Part shown: in pieces, positions 18,486-29,406 of the stretch | Layout: each line of letters opens with the position of its first letter | Position numbering within the stretch: the stretch's first letter is position 1 | Source of the DNA: Mesorhizobium australicum WSM2073 | Lineage (GTDB): Bacteria; Pseudomonadota; Alphaproteobacteria; Rhizobiales; Rhizobiaceae | Length of the DNA stretch: 64,000 nt | Assembly (NCBI RefSeq): GCF_000230995.2 | Contig: NC_019973.1 | Span: forward strand, 1,426,001 to 1,490,000 | Direction of reading: 5' to 3' | Notes under the pieces: model-generated | What the model saw: only the letters and a program-made list of their open reading frames with translations | Database searches by the model: none | Told to the model about the DNA's origin: nothing | Program-made: the position numbers and the translations under genes

Positions 18486-18947
18486 TCAGGCGGCGATCTC
18501 GACGACCGCTTCGATTTCGACGGTGATGTTTCCAGGCAGCGAGCCGACGCCGATCGCCGAGCGGGCATGGCCGCCGATCTTGTCGAAGACATCGGCGAAC
18601 AGGTCCGAGCAGCCATTGACCACTTTCGGGTGGTCGCTGAAGGTCGGCGTCGCGTTGACGAAGCCGAGCAGCTTGACGACGCGTACGATACGGCCGAGAT
18701 CGCCGGCGGCGGCATGCATGACGGCAAGCAGGTTGAGCCCGGTCAGCCGGGCATGCTGATAGGCCTGCTCGACCGTCACGTCCTCGCCCACCTTGCCGGT
18801 GCAGAGCGTGCCGTCGGCGCGCAGGGGCCCCTGGCCGGAGAGGAAGATCAGCCGCCCGCTCTCGGCATGGGTGACGAAGTTGGCGATCGGCGTCGGCGGC
18901 TCGGGCAACGTCAGGCCGAGTTCGGCGAGCCTGATATAAGGCGTCAT
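18486..18947 (-). CDS. RidA family protein (enamine/imine deaminase)
   Basis: A 153-residue member of the YjgF/YER057c/UK114 family. Visible motifs: [20 protein letters not shown], the segment [20 protein letters not shown], and the C-terminal [20 protein letters not shown] with the Arg and Glu that bind the carboxylate and water. RidA hydrolyses reactive enamines formed by PLP enzymes, which fits its place directly before the PLP enzyme gene (25 bases). It is slightly longer than typical RidA and belongs to a less common subgroup. Confidence 0.9.
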   Translation of the reverse strand: MTPYIRLAELGLTLPEPPTPIANFVTHAESGRLIFLSGQGPLRADGTLCTGKVGEDVTVEQAYQHARLTGLNLLAVMHAAAGDLGRIVRVVKLLGFVNATPTFSDHPKVVNGCSDLFADVFDKIGGHARSAIGVGSLPGNITVEIEAVVEIAA

Positions 18948-18984
18948 GGATGAAGGCTCCTTGGGCGGCTTTGGCCGCCTGAGT

Positions 18985-19779
18985 TTAGAAATGCGAGGCT
19001 CGGAAGCGCGCCAGGAAAGTACGGAGGCGTTCGTTGCTGGTCTCCGCCGCGAGGATCTCCTTCGGCGGCCCGACGGCGCTGACGCCGCCATCGGCCATGA
19101 AGACGATGCGGCTAGAAGCGTCGCGGGCAAAGGCCATTTCGTGGGTTACCATCAGCATGGTCATGCCATCCTCGGCGAGGCTGCGCACCACGGCCAGCAC
19201 CTCGCCGACGAGTTCGGGATCGAGCGCGGAGGTGATCTCGTCGAGCAGCAGGATCTTCGGTTCCATGGCCACGGCGCGGGCTATGCCGACGCGCTGCTGC
19301 TGGCCGCCGGAGAGTTCGGCCGGCAGGCTGTCGGCCTTGTGGCCAAGGCCGACGCGCCCGAGCCAGTGTTCGGCGATCGATCGTGCCTCGGCGTCCTTTT
19401 TTCCGCGCACCTTGGTCAGACCCAGCATGATGTTGCCGGCCGCCGTCAGGTGAGGGAAGAGGTTGAAGCTCTGGAACACCATGCCGGTCTCGGCGCGCAT
19501 GGCGGCAAGATCGCGTTCGCTACGGCGCTGACGCGTTCCGGCTTCGCGAAAACCGACCTCCTTGCCGTCGATGCGGATCGAGCCGCTGTCGTAGCTCTCC
19601 AGGAAGTTGACGCAGCGCAGCAGCGTGGTCTTGCCGCTGCCGGAAGGGCCGATGACGGTCACCACCTCGCCGCGCTTCACCTGAAGGCTGACGGAGCGCA
19701 GCACCTCGACGGCGCCGAAGGCCTTGGAGACATCGCGCACGTCGAGCAGTGCCGGACTGGCGTTTGGGGCTTCGGACAT
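18985..19779 (-). CDS. Polar amino-acid ABC transporter ATP-binding protein
   Basis: A 264-residue ATPase of the GlnQ/HisP type. Walker A is GPSGSGKTTLL, the signature is LSGGQQQRVGIARA, and Walker B is ILLLDEITSALD, followed by the switch His in MVTHEMAFA. It pairs with the two permeases upstream, six bases away, and with the binding protein. A short N-terminal extension (MSEAPNASPA) precedes the domain. Confidence 0.95.
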   Translation of the reverse strand: MSEAPNASPALLDVRDVSKAFGAVEVLRSVSLQVKRGEVVTVIGPSGSGKTTLLRCVNFLESYDSGSIRIDGKEVGFREAGTRQRRSERDLAAMRAETGMVFQSFNLFPHLTAAGNIMLGLTKVRGKKDAEARSIAEHWLGRVGLGHKADSLPAELSGGQQQRVGIARAVAMEPKILLLDEITSALDPELVGEVLAVVRSLAEDGMTMLMVTHEMAFARDASSRIVFMADGGVSAVGPPKEILAAETSNERLRTFLARFRASHF

Positions 19780-19784
19780 CGTTG

Positions 19785-20435
19785 CTATTCCCGGATGAAG
19801 GAGAAACGCCGCTCGAGCCGCCGGCTGGCGAGCGAGAGTGCGTAGTTGACCGCGAAATAGAGGAGCGCGCCCAGTATATAGAGCGGCATCGCTTCATAGG
19901 TGCGGCCGATGACCTGATTGATGGCCTGCATCAAGTCGGTGATGCCGAGCAGCGACACCAGCGCGCTGCCCTTGACCGCGTCGGTGACGCCATTGATCCA
20001 GGGCGGCAGGAAGCGCCTGAAGGCCTGCGGAAAGATGACGTAGGTGAGCCTCTGGCGAAAGGTCAACCCGATCGCCATCGCGGCTTCGGACTGTCCCTTC
20101 GGGATCGAGCCGACCGCGCCCCTGAGGTATTCGATGACCTGCGCCGTCTTGAACAGGGTGAGCGCGGACACCGCGGCCCAGAACGATGGCAGATGCAGCC
20201 CGATCGCCGGCAGGCCGTAATAGACGAAGAACATCAGCACCAGGATCGGAATGCCGCGAATGGTGTCCGAGAAGATGCGCACCGCCCAGCGCAAAGGGGC
20301 GGGACCATAGATCAGGCCGACGCCCAGCAGGACGCCGGCGATAAGCGACAGCACCACCACCAGCAGCGAGACCCACAAGGTCACGGCGAAGCCCTGGGCA
20401 AGGAAGGGCAGTGCGTAGAGGATCTGGCTCAGCAT
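19785..20435 (-). CDS. Polar amino-acid ABC transporter permease 2
   Basis: A 216-residue permease of the HisM/GlnP type with about five TM helices. The EAA-type loop is GSIPKGQSEAAMAIGLTFRQ, with the coupling helix just after. ATG 20435 is preferred (MLSQILYALPFL), one base after the stop of the first permease; an earlier start would add a soluble lead without support. It forms a heterodimer with the other permease. Confidence 0.93.
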   Translation of the reverse strand: MLSQILYALPFLAQGFAVTLWVSLLVVVLSLIAGVLLGVGLIYGPAPLRWAVRIFSDTIRGIPILVLMFFVYYGLPAIGLHLPSFWAAVSALTLFKTAQVIEYLRGAVGSIPKGQSEAAMAIGLTFRQRLTYVIFPQAFRRFLPPWINGVTDAVKGSALVSLLGITDLMQAINQVIGRTYEAMPLYILGALLYFAVNYALSLASRRLERRFSFIRE

Positions 20436-20436
20436 G

Positions 20437-21102
20437 TCAGCGCGCCGCCCTGAACCGGCGCTCGACGAGCCGCAGCCCGAAAAGCAGCGCATAGCCGGTT
20501 ACCAGATACATCGCCGTCGTGACCAGGTAGACCTCGACGATGCGGAATGTGTTGAAGTTGATCCATTGGGCGCCGAAGGTGAGTTCGGGCACCGAGATGA
20601 CCGAGGCGATCGAGGTGTCCTTGAACAGCGAGATGAAGGTGTTGGAGAGCGCCGGCAGCGTGATGCGCAGCATTGTAGGCAGGCGCACGTGCAACAGCCT
20701 CTGCCATGGCGTTAGGCCGATCGCCTTGCCGGCATCGAGCTGGCCGCGCGGGACAGCCTCGAGCCCGGAGCGAAACACCTCGACCAGATAGGCGCCGCTA
20801 TAGACCGACAGGGTCAATACAAACGAGGTCGGTGCACTGTAGGCCAGGTCGACCACGGTCGGCAGGCCGTAGAAGACGAGATAGACCAGCAGGATCAGCG
20901 GCACGTTGCGGATGAATTCGACATAGGCGGCGATCACCGCCCGCACCACGCGTCCGGCCGAGACGTACCAGACCGCGAGCACCAACCCGATGACGACGCC
21001 GATGGCGATCGAGATCACGGCAAGCTCGAGGCTGAGCAGCAGGCCGCCCCAGAGCTTGTCGAAATGCCGCCAGATCAGGTTGAAATTAAGGGCATAGCCC
21101 AT
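20437..21102 (-). CDS. Polar amino-acid ABC transporter permease 1
   Basis: A 221-residue permease of the same type, with the EAA-type loop EAVPRGQLDAGKAIGLTPWQ and several TM helices. It sits between the binding-protein gene and the second permease, one base before the latter. The N terminus MGYALNFNLIWRHFDKLWGG is typical. Confidence 0.93.
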   Translation of the reverse strand: MGYALNFNLIWRHFDKLWGGLLLSLELAVISIAIGVVIGLVLAVWYVSAGRVVRAVIAAYVEFIRNVPLILLVYLVFYGLPTVVDLAYSAPTSFVLTLSVYSGAYLVEVFRSGLEAVPRGQLDAGKAIGLTPWQRLLHVRLPTMLRITLPALSNTFISLFKDTSIASVISVPELTFGAQWINFNTFRIVEVYLVTTAMYLVTGYALLFGLRLVERRFRAAR

Positions 21103-21175
21103 GCATCCGCCTCGGTGTGAAGGACGTCGAGTCGATTACGGAAGGGCAACAACGCCACCCTTCCGTAATCCGGGA

Positions 21176-22048
21176 TCAGATGACCGGGAAGCCGGGGTGA
21201 CGCGCCGGCGGCTCCTGGCCGAAATAGTCCTTGAAGGCGGCGTCATAGAGCGCCGATTCGTGGCCGAACATGGCGATGGTGAAAGTCTGGTTGACGAAGG
21301 TCAGCCAGTCCAAATCGCCTTGCCGCAGCGCGGCGCCGTAAAGCATCGAATACCAGCTCTTGCCGGCATCGAAATACTTGTCTGGATTGCGCGAGGCGAG
21401 CCAGCGCACGGTGGACAGGTCGACCGCGGCGGCGTCGGCACGCTTGGACTCCAGCGCCTGCAGCACGTTCGCCTGCGTGTCGATCTGCAACACCTGGGCC
21501 TGCGGCAGAGCATAGTGGACCGAGCTTTCGGCGTCGACATTCTGCAGGATGGAAATGCGTGTCGCTGAACCACCGGCCAGCAGCTTGTCGAAGGTCTTGT
21601 TCTCGGCGGTCGGCAGGGTCAGCAAGGCAACGCCTTCGACATAGTAGGGCCGGGAGAAATTGATCAGCTGCGAGCGCTGCGCCGTCATAGTCATGAACTG
21701 AATGGTGATGTCGACCTTGTTGGTGGTCACGTTGGGAATGCGCTGGGCCGGATCCTGCATGACGAACTCGACCTTGGTCGGGTCGTCGAAAAGGCCCTTG
21801 GCGAGAATGCGGCCCATGGTGATATCCATTCCGACCAGTTCGCCGGCATCGTTCTCGAAATGCCAGGGTGCGTTGGTGCTGCCGGTCCCGACAATCAGCT
21901 TGCCTCTGTCGAGCACGGTGCGCAGCAGGCTGTCGGATGCGGCCTGTGCGGCGGCCTTCTGCGCATCGACGGCTGCCAGCACGCCGGCCGTGGCAAGTCC
22001 CGCCATTCCCAATTTCAGAAAATCACGTCTTCCGGATGTGTCGTTCAC
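21176..22048 (-). CDS. Polar amino-acid ABC transporter substrate-binding protein (Tat-exported)
   Basis: A 290-residue SBP_bac_3 family protein with a Tat signal, GRRDFLKLGMAGLATAGVLA, cleaved near AAAQA. The mature part has the usual lobes (LIVGTGSTNAPWHFENDAGE, LVGMDITMGRILAK). It leads the ABC, RidA and PLP-enzyme operon. The Tat rather than Sec route is less common for this family. Substrate: an amino acid or amino-sugar acid, inferred only from the operon enzymes. Confidence 0.92.
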   Translation of the reverse strand: MNDTSGRRDFLKLGMAGLATAGVLAAVDAQKAAAQAASDSLLRTVLDRGKLIVGTGSTNAPWHFENDAGELVGMDITMGRILAKGLFDDPTKVEFVMQDPAQRIPNVTTNKVDITIQFMTMTAQRSQLINFSRPYYVEGVALLTLPTAENKTFDKLLAGGSATRISILQNVDAESSVHYALPQAQVLQIDTQANVLQALESKRADAAAVDLSTVRWLASRNPDKYFDAGKSWYSMLYGAALRQGDLDWLTFVNQTFTIAMFGHESALYDAAFKDYFGQEPPARHPGFPVI

Positions 22049-22116
22049 GGCGACCTCCTTTCGTGTTGTGTTCCCCTATGCACAGGCCATACACGCGGCA
22101 GTGATTATCAAAGATT

Positions 22117-22132
22117 GTCTCTTACAAGAGAC
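22117..22132. promoter_or_regulatory. Operator palindrome in the iclR/ABC divergent promoter
   Basis: A perfect inverted repeat GTCTCTT, two bases, AAGAGAC lies between the divergent genes, 45 bases before the iclR start. A second, imperfect repeat (GTATCCTGT and ACAGATAC) follows at 22137-22158. Both are candidate IclR binding sites. Confidence 0.55.
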
Positions 22133-22176
22133 GCATGTATCCTGTACAAGACAGATACTAGCACCGGGAATCGACA

Positions 22177-22965
22177 ATGCAAGATAGTAGTGTTTTGGCT
22201 GCTTCGGCCGACGAGAAGGCGCCGGGCTCCCGTGAGAAGGGCCTCAACCGGGTCCTGGAAATCCTAGAGTTCCTTCACACGACGCAGCGTGCGATCGGCA
22301 TTGGCGATCTCGCCAAGGGCGTCAATGCGCCGCGTTCGACCACCTACACGCTGGTGCGGTCTCTGGTCGATGCCGGCCTCCTTGAAATGGCCGGCGACGG
22401 CAATCGCGTCTATTTCGGCAAGAAGCTCTACCTTTACGGAATGGACTATGTGCGCGGCAACGACCTGTTGCGGCGCGGGCGCCAGGAGGTCGACCATCTG
22501 TCGCGCGAGACGGGCGAGACCTCGGAATTGTGCATGCTGCAGAGCGGCCGCTACACGATCGTCCATTCCAGCCCTGGTAGCAGGCCGTTCCGCATCAGTT
22601 CGGCCACCGGCCTGCAGATACCGCTGCCCTGGACCGCGTCTGGACGGCTATTGCTTGCGGGGCTGGATAGAGCCGCGATCGAAGCTATGGTGTCTGATGA
22701 CGATCTCGTGCTGCCTGACGGGCGCAAGCTGCGGCTCGACGATTTCATCGCCGACATCGCAAAGGCAGGGGTGACCGGCTACTGCGTCACGTCGGGCCTG
22801 GTCGACGCTTACACGAAATGCCTTGCCGTGCCGGTCTTTTCAGCCCCAGGCAAGGTCGAGGCGACGATGTGCCTGGTGGTTCCGATCGATACGTCGGAGG
22901 AGCGGACCGCCGATCTCATCGGCCTGCTGCGCGGCCGCGCCGCCGGGCTCTCGATCGGCGCATAG
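22177..22965 (+). CDS. IclR family transcriptional regulator
   Basis: A 262-residue regulator with an N-terminal winged HTH (residues about 18-80: LNRVLEILEFLHTTQRAIGI then GDLAKGVNAPRSTTYTLVRS) and a C-terminal IclR effector domain. It is divergent from the transporter operon and very likely controls it. Many IclR proteins repress catabolic operons until the substrate binds. The shared spacer contains a perfect 7-bp-arm palindrome. Confidence 0.93.
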   Translation: MQDSSVLAASADEKAPGSREKGLNRVLEILEFLHTTQRAIGIGDLAKGVNAPRSTTYTLVRSLVDAGLLEMAGDGNRVYFGKKLYLYGMDYVRGNDLLRRGRQEVDHLSRETGETSELCMLQSGRYTIVHSSPGSRPFRISSATGLQIPLPWTASGRLLLAGLDRAAIEAMVSDDDLVLPDGRKLRLDDFIADIAKAGVTGYCVTSGLVDAYTKCLAVPVFSAPGKVEATMCLVVPIDTSEERTADLIGLLRGRAAGLSIGA

Positions 22966-22994
22966 GCGGAAAGTGCCGGCAGCGCGATTCCGTC

Positions 22995-23198
22995 TCAGGC
23001 GATGATGTCTGGAATGATCCTGTCTTCCAGCTTCATCAGCCGGTCCTTGAGGAACAGCTTCTTCTTTTTCATGCGCTGGATCTGCAGCGGGTCGCAATTC
23101 ATGGCGATCATCGCGTTGATCGCGGCATCGAAATCGGCGTGTTCCTGCTTCAGCCGGGAAAATTCGAGGCGAGTATCGGCCTGTTCCTGATCGGACAT
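22995..23198 (-). CDS. DUF465 / YdcH family small protein
   Basis: A 67-residue, highly charged alpha-helical protein (MSDQEQADTRLEFSRLKQEH, then AIN...MKKKKLFLKDRLMKLEDRII). The central CDPLQIQRMKKKKLFLKDRL is the DUF465 signature; the family is common in alphaproteobacteria and of unknown function. It converges on iclR 30 bases away. A second DUF465 protein lies upstream on the other strand. Confidence 0.88.
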   Translation of the reverse strand: MSDQEQADTRLEFSRLKQEHADFDAAINAMIAMNCDPLQIQRMKKKKLFLKDRLMKLEDRIIPDIIA

Positions 23199-23436
23199 TC
23201 TCTACCGTCTGCACGTCTGCGGCGCCCAAAACTGGGCCTGGTTGGGCGGGGGCGGCAATTTCTGCCACCGGCGCGCAGGCCATATCACATTTCACGTTGT
23301 CGTGGAATGCTACCACGCAGCATTCGACATCGCTGCTCGATGGTGGCACACTGTCATTGTGCCGTCACAGATACGACCTGCGGTGTACGTGCCTTGGCGG
23401 CTGCAATCGAGGAAACCATGAAAGGGAGAACCAATC

Positions 23437-23616
23437 ATGTCTCTTGCATCCCATCTTGATGAGTTGCAGCGGAAACACGGCGACATCGAACGCGAAATCG
23501 ATGACGCGATGAATCACCCGTCGGTTGACGACCTCGAAATCGGGAATCTCAAGCGACGCAAGCTGGCACTCAAGGATGCGATTGAGAAACTGAGGGCGCA
23601 ACCAACCACGCATTGA
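23437..23616 (+). CDS. DUF465 family small protein (second copy)
   Basis: A 59-residue helical protein beginning MSLASHLDELQRKHGDIERE, with a second helix LEIGNLKRRKLALKDAIEKL. The two-helix hairpin, with polar residues at the turn (HPSVDD), fits DUF465. A strong AAAGGGAG ribosome site precedes the ATG. Its neighbour at 22995-23198 belongs to the same family, so the two may be paralogues. Confidence 0.85.
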   Translation: MSLASHLDELQRKHGDIEREIDDAMNHPSVDDLEIGNLKRRKLALKDAIEKLRAQPTTH

Positions 23617-23949
23617 TCCTCACCTGACATAGCCGCTCACCACTGGCGGTCTTCCTTGCCGGCGGCGCCAGCCGCCGGTGCAGTGATTGCGATTTTCAGC
23701 GCTGCACCATAAGCCGGAACTAATATCCTTCGGACCCATTTTGTCCACCTGGCCGCCGCCAGGTCGCGTGCTGTTTCAGGCCCCGGCCGGGACCAATTGC
23801 TGCCAGTGGCGACCTGTCGCCATTGACAAGCCATCTTTGCTCCTCCACCTCATGCCGGACTTCAGCGCATCGGCCTCGGCTTGTGCGTCCAGGTGGACGC
23901 ACGCGCTTCAGAGAGACGCATAGCGCTCCAGAGACAAAAGGCTGCCGGC
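23617..23949. other. Intergenic stretch before ispG
   Basis: A 333-base spacer with no credible gene. It holds a GC-rich hairpin near 23658-23676, a weak TTGACA-like element at 23823-23829, and a perfect palindrome at 23883-23902. The ispG promoter must lie here but no strong -10 is recognised. Confidence 0.6.
23883..23902. promoter_or_regulatory. Perfect 20-bp palindrome upstream of ispG
   Basis: GTGCGTCCA, two G bases, TGGACGCAC: nine-base arms with a two-base centre, 47 bases before the chosen ispG start. The tiny loop favours a protein-binding site over an RNA hairpin. Confidence 0.45.
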
Positions 23950-25203
23950 ATGACCGGATATTTTTCTTCTCCCTTCCCCCGCCGCACCTCGGTCGGCGTC
24001 GATGTCGGCGGCGTGGTCGTCGGCGGCGGCGCGCCGGTGGTCGTTCAGTCGATGACCAACACCGACACGGCCGATATCGACCAGACAGTCGCGCAGGTCG
24101 CGGCGCTGCACCGCGCCGGCTCCGAGATCGTGCGCATCACCGTCGACCGCGATGAAAGTGCCGCCGCCGTGCCGCGCATTCATGAGTGGCTGCAGCGGCT
24201 TGGCATCAACGTGCCGCTGGTCGGCGATTTCCACTATATCGGACATAAGCTCCTGGCCGATCATCCGGCTTGCGCCGAGGCGCTGGCCAAGTACCGCATC
24301 AATCCCGGCAATGTCGGCTTCAAGGATAAGAAGGACCGGCAGTTCGCGGCGATCGTCGAGATGGCGATCAAACATGACAAGCCGGTGCGCATCGGCGTCA
24401 ACTGGGGCTCGCTTGACCAGGAGCTCCTGACGCGGCTGATGGACGACAACCAGGACAAGGGTTTCCCGCTGACGGCGCAGGAAGTGACGCGCGAGGCAAT
24501 CGTGCAGTCGGCGATCCTGTCGGCCGAGATGGCCGAGGAAATCGGTCTTGGCCGCGAAAAAATCATCCTGTCGGCCAAGGTCAGCGGCGTGCAGGACCTG
24601 ATCGCCGTCTACACCGAGCTTGCGACCCGTTCCAACCATGCGCTGCATCTCGGCCTCACCGAGGCCGGCATGGGCTCCAAAGGCATCGTCGCGTCTTCCG
24701 CGGCCATGGGCATCCTCTTGCAGCAAGGCATTGGCGATACCATCCGCATCTCGCTGACGCCGGAGCCCAATGGCGATCGCACCCGCGAGGTGCAGGTGTC
24801 GCAGGAACTGCTGCAGACCATGGGTTTCCGGCAGTTCGTGCCGATCGTCGCGGCCTGCCCGGGCTGCGGCCGCACCACCTCCACCGTGTTCCAGGAACTG
24901 GCGCAGAACATCCAGGCGGACCTGCGCAAGAACATGCCGGTGTGGCGGGAGAAATACCCGGGCGTCGAGAACCTCAAGGTCGCGGTGATGGGGTGCATCG
25001 TCAACGGTCCCGGTGAATCCAAGCATGCCGATATCGGCATTTCGCTGCCCGGCACCGGCGAGACGCCGACCGCGCCGGTCTTCGTCGACGGCAAGAAGGC
25101 GGCGACGCTGCGCGGGCCGTCGATCGCGGCGGATTTCGAGAAAATGGTCGCCGACTATATTGACCAGCGCTTCGGTCGGGGCGGCAAAGCCGCGGCAGAG
25201 TAA
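23950..25203 (+). CDS. ispG: (E)-4-hydroxy-3-methylbut-2-enyl-diphosphate synthase
   Basis: A 417-residue MEP-pathway enzyme that makes HMBPP from MEcPP using a [4Fe-4S] cluster. Seen: [36 protein letters not shown], cluster ligand segments [11 protein letters not shown] and [20 protein letters not shown]. The start is taken at [14 protein letters not shown]; an upstream frame would read through the palindrome. The lytic transglycosylase gene follows five bases later. It supplies isoprenoid precursors used by the prenyl synthase at 29.4 kb. Confidence 0.96.
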   Translation: MTGYFSSPFPRRTSVGVDVGGVVVGGGAPVVVQSMTNTDTADIDQTVAQVAALHRAGSEIVRITVDRDESAAAVPRIHEWLQRLGINVPLVGDFHYIGHKLLADHPACAEALAKYRINPGNVGFKDKKDRQFAAIVEMAIKHDKPVRIGVNWGSLDQELLTRLMDDNQDKGFPLTAQEVTREAIVQSAILSAEMAEEIGLGREKIILSAKVSGVQDLIAVYTELATRSNHALHLGLTEAGMGSKGIVASSAAMGILLQQGIGDTIRISLTPEPNGDRTREVQVSQELLQTMGFRQFVPIVAACPGCGRTTSTVFQELAQNIQADLRKNMPVWREKYPGVENLKVAVMGCIVNGPGESKHADIGISLPGTGETPTAPVFVDGKKAATLRGPSIAADFEKMVADYIDQRFGRGGKAAAE

Positions 25204-25208
25204 ACCAG

Positions 25209-26063
25209 ATGCGGCGTTTCCCGTGGGCGGCGCTGATATTCCTGTGTGGTATGGCCTGGTCGACGCTTGCCCAAGCGGATCCACCGCAATCGGCCAAGCA
25301 GCGGCTGATCGACAAGGTCTGTAACCTGATCCAGGCGCATGCCGACCAGAACGGCCTGCCCCGGGATTTCTTCGCCCGCCTGATCTGGAAGGAAAGCCGG
25401 TTCGATCCCAACGCCGTGAGCCCTGTCGGCGCCGAAGGCATTGCCCAGTTCATGCCGGGCACCGCCAAGATGCGGGGGCTGGAAAATTCCTTCGACATCA
25501 ACCAGGCAATTCCGGCGTCGGCCAGATATCTCGCCGAAATGAAGGCCGGCTATGGCAATCTCGGTCTGGCGGCCGCTGCCTACAATGCCGGCGAGAGCCG
25601 GGTGTCGCGCTGGCTGAATTCCGGTGGCTTCCTGCCGATGGAGACGGAAAGCTATGTCTTCGATGTGATGGGCGAGCCGGTCGACAAGTTCACCGACCGG
25701 GCCTATGCCGGCAAAGTCGAGCCACTCGACGCCAAGCTGGATTTCGCGGTCGCCTGCCGCAAGCTGCCGGTGATCATGTCCAGAACCGTGGCGATGGCCT
25801 CAATCAACATCAAGCCATGGGGCATTCAGGTGGCGGGCAATTTCCGCCGCAGCGCCGCGATCAGCCAATGGCTCAGGGTACGGGGCCGTTTTCCGGCCCT
25901 GCTTGCCGGGCATGATCCGGTGGTCAGCCGAGTGCGTACGCCGATCGGCCGGCGCGGCATCTACGCGGTCCGGATCGGCGTCGACGACCGCGCCGCCGCC
26001 AATGTCATCTGCCAGAAACTGCAAAGCATCGGTGGCGCCTGCGTGGTGGTGCGCAACCGGTAG
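25209..26063 (+). CDS. Lytic murein transglycosylase (SLT domain)
   Basis: A 284-residue periplasmic protein with a signal peptide (MRRFPWAALIFLCGMAWSTL, AQA cleavage). The SLT domain shows the catalytic Glu in FARLIWKESRFDPNAVSPVG, then AEGIAQFMPGTAKMRGL and GLAAAAYNAGESRVSRWL. The C-terminal part contains a SPOR-like RVRTPIGRRGIYAVRIG segment, which may bind peptidoglycan. It follows ispG with a five-base gap. Confidence 0.92.
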   Translation: MRRFPWAALIFLCGMAWSTLAQADPPQSAKQRLIDKVCNLIQAHADQNGLPRDFFARLIWKESRFDPNAVSPVGAEGIAQFMPGTAKMRGLENSFDINQAIPASARYLAEMKAGYGNLGLAAAAYNAGESRVSRWLNSGGFLPMETESYVFDVMGEPVDKFTDRAYAGKVEPLDAKLDFAVACRKLPVIMSRTVAMASINIKPWGIQVAGNFRRSAAISQWLRVRGRFPALLAGHDPVVSRVRTPIGRRGIYAVRIGVDDRAAANVICQKLQSIGGACVVVRNR

Positions 26064-26189
26064 CCGAGGAGGGTTGGGCTGCACGGGGCACACGCCGTTG
26101 GAATGTGCCCATCGTATCCAGCAACGATTTCAGCTATAGCGGCGCCGGACCGGTGGGCTGGTCCGCCTTCGGCAGCTACAGGGACAGCG

Positions 26190-26942
26190 ATGTTCGACGC
26201 GTACATTATCTGCGGCACGCCCAGAACCGGCAGCACCTTGCTGTGCAAACTGCTGGCGGCCACCAGAACGACCGGCGATCCACACTCATTCTATCGGCGG
26301 CAGGATGTGTCGGAGTGGGCCGAAGAATGGAACCTGCCGCCTCGCGACACGATGGGCGAGCTTGAATTCCAGCTTGCCTATCTCAATGCGGCGATCGATG
26401 CCGGCAAGGGTGGTACGGAAATCTTCGGTCTTCGCCTGATGCGAGAAAACCTGGACGAGCTTTCAGCGATCCTCGACCGGATTTTTCCGGGGCTTGTGTC
26501 GGACAAAGCGCGTTTCGAAAGGGCTTTCGGTCGCGTTCTCTACGTGCATCTGTCGCGTGAGAACAAGCTTGCGCAGGCTGTCTCCCTGGTCAAGGCGGAG
26601 CAGACCGGCCTTTGGCACGTCGCTCCCGATGGAACGGAGATCGAAAGGGTCGGATCGCCAGGAGAACCGCGGTACGATTTCCAGCGTATCAGGGACGAAG
26701 TCGCCGAGCTTGAGGCCTATGACGCAGCGTGGAACACATGGTTCGCCGAGCAAGACATAACGCCACTGCGGATTGGCTACGAGCGGCTTTCAAGCAGCCC
26801 GGCGGCGACACTGATTTCCATCTGTCAGGCCTTGGGCGTACAGTCGCCGAACGCCGGGGATGTGAAACCGGGTGTCGCGAAGCTCGCCGACGCGACAAGC
26901 CTCGACTGGATGCGCCGCTACCATCTGGACGCAACCGTCTGA
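26190..26942 (+). CDS. Stf0-like sulfotransferase
   Basis: A 250-residue protein whose N terminus, MFDAYIICGTPRTGSTLLCK, holds the PAPS phosphate-binding PRTGST motif of the Stf0 family (trehalose 2-sulfotransferase). A later conserved stretch is GLRLMRENLDEL and then VLYVHLSRENKLAQAVSLVK, both typical. Sulfation of an envelope sugar or lipid is likely; the acceptor is unknown. The longer upstream frame is not supported. It converges on the histidine kinase gene. Confidence 0.85.
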   Translation: MFDAYIICGTPRTGSTLLCKLLAATRTTGDPHSFYRRQDVSEWAEEWNLPPRDTMGELEFQLAYLNAAIDAGKGGTEIFGLRLMRENLDELSAILDRIFPGLVSDKARFERAFGRVLYVHLSRENKLAQAVSLVKAEQTGLWHVAPDGTEIERVGSPGEPRYDFQRIRDEVAELEAYDAAWNTWFAEQDITPLRIGYERLSSSPAATLISICQALGVQSPNAGDVKPGVAKLADATSLDWMRRYHLDATV

Positions 26943-26955
26943 CGCCGGACGGAGT

Positions 26956-29295
<2,340 letters not shown>

Positions 29296-29406
29296 GCGCA
29301 ACCCCAACACATACGCATCATTCTAAGGATTGGGATTACGCTTCATTTACATTAAGATTTCGTTGGCACAACCGCAGGTGCACTGCTCAACGGTATGAGC
29401 CTGCCG

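Noticed and set aside
23716..23740. GGAAC-N16-CATT as an EcfG-type promoter
   Set aside because: The second element departs from CGTT and the nearest gene starts 210 bases away, so chance is likely.
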